Positions 12,774 to 13,106 of a stretch of DNA of 13,106 bases are shown one piece after another. The DNA is from CAYFVR01 sp046541515 (GTDB lineage Bacteria > Desulfobacterota > Desulfobacteria > Desulfobacterales > Desulfococcaceae): NCBI GenBank assembly GCA_046541515.1, contig JBKHDD010000140.1:1-13106 (forward strand), given 5' to 3'. Each line of letters begins with the position of its first letter. The first letter of the stretch is position 1. Position numbers and translations under genes: made by a program. The notes under the pieces were generated by a model. That model was not told the DNA's origin. It saw only the letters and a list, made by a program, of their open reading frames with translations, and did no database searches.

Positions 12774-13106
12774 TCATTCCTCCGTTAATGCCTCGGGCGC
12801 GCAAATGGCGGGCAATTCAAAAACCCGAGCTGGATACGGGCATTGGCAATATGACGGCAATTCCCAGATAAAAGGCAATCCATTCCGTAAAACGTCGCAA
12901 TAGCAATATGAAAGGCGTCTTCTGCGCCCTTTTCCGGTACAACCTTGCCCCGGATCAATAATTGGGCAAGTTCGAAAGCTTCCGGCCCCAATTCCAAAAG
13001 CGGAATCTCCGCCAATATCTCCAGCCGCTTTTGGGTTGCCTTTTTATCCCCTTGGGAACCGTAAAGTTCAAAACTTTCTTTTGAAAATTCCCGCCAATCC
13101 CAAGTA
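12774..13106 (-). pseudogene. PIN-domain toxin-like gene, 5' partial and degraded
   Basis: The frame is open from the window edge down to TAA at 12787-12785 and includes the TTG at 13015. It contains FELYGS, QKRLEILAEIPLLELG, EKGAEDAFHIAIATFYGMD and LLSGNCRHIANA, the C-terminal half of a VapC-like PIN ribonuclease with the conserved DAxHIAxA and NCRHIANA blocks. Two lesions are inferred. First, after FELY the expected S-x-x-V-x-E-E-x segment with a catalytic acidic residue seems missing, about 8 residues in frame. Second, after HIANARIQLGF the frame ends in LNCPPFARPRH, while another minus-strand frame gives ELPAICAPEALTEE, the expected (P-x-I-C-T-P-E-E-L-like) end, stopping at 12776-12774. 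The switch falls at a five-base A-run (plus strand 12819-12823). The N-terminal part lies outside the window. The gene is probably non-functional unless the shift is a sequencing error. Confidence 0.65.

Noticed and set aside
12815..12826. Programmed -1 frameshift in the PIN gene
   Set aside because: The GGGTTTTTG site is a poor fit to the X XXY YYZ heptamer, and the gene also seems to lack internal segments, so decay or a sequencing error is more likely.
1..13106. CRISPR array, tRNA, rRNA or insertion-sequence transposase
   Set aside because: I looked for spaced identical direct repeats, cloverleaf/CCA ends and DDE-type frames and saw none. The regular repeats at 799-2514 are coding.

Overview
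The window looks like chromosomal DNA of a GC-rich, Gram-negative, probably deltaproteobacterial/Desulfobacterota-like bacterium. This is inferred from three things: the C-terminal architecture of the large exported protein, a type VI secretion TssA-type domain, and a possible outer-membrane barrel tail. No rRNA or tRNA is visible, so placement is tentative. GC is high in most genes. It falls to roughly half in the M28 peptidase gene and in the last ~1 kb, which suggests some transferred or accessory DNA.

Layout: (1) 1-3936, plus: the 3' part of a gene for a very large exported repeat protein (YAWSENxGWI repeats, six tandem ~96-residue Ig-like domains, a PKD-like domain, an Fn3-like domain, and a C-terminal domain ending in a rudimentary GCFI motif). 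(2) 3937-5147: a mosaic stretch. It has an extended -10 element, a perfect 27-bp inverted repeat, what looks like the tail of an outer-membrane barrel gene on the minus strand, and a 301-aa ORF. That ORF joins a TssA/ImpA N-terminal domain to the C-terminal domain of an MscS mechanosensitive channel. (3) 5449-6399, plus: exported M28 family metallopeptidase. (4) 6516-9248, minus, convergent: one polypeptide with acyl-activating (AMP-binding), acyl-carrier and PlsC acyltransferase domains, a permuted analogue of E. coli Aas. (5) 9575-10009 and 10507-11958, plus: a PerR-type peroxide sensor and a clade-3 monofunctional catalase, a classic oxidative-stress pair. (6) 12569-13106, minus: a small antitoxin-like gene and, upstream of it, a damaged PIN-domain toxin-like gene running off the window.

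Functional links: perR and katA should form one peroxide-response unit, with PerR repressing and peroxide relieving. The Aas-like enzyme would recycle or incorporate free fatty acids into membrane lipids. The PIN/small-protein pair is a toxin-antitoxin-like module whose toxin appears inactivated.

The strongest candidate for something undescribed is the TssA-N/MscS-C chimera at 4242-5147. Next are the acyl-activating/ACP/PlsC fusion, the duplicated translation-initiation region of katA, and the two-step decay of the PIN gene. Nothing here amounts to a clearly complete novel system. The chimera could be a real fusion, a genomic scar or an assembly artefact.
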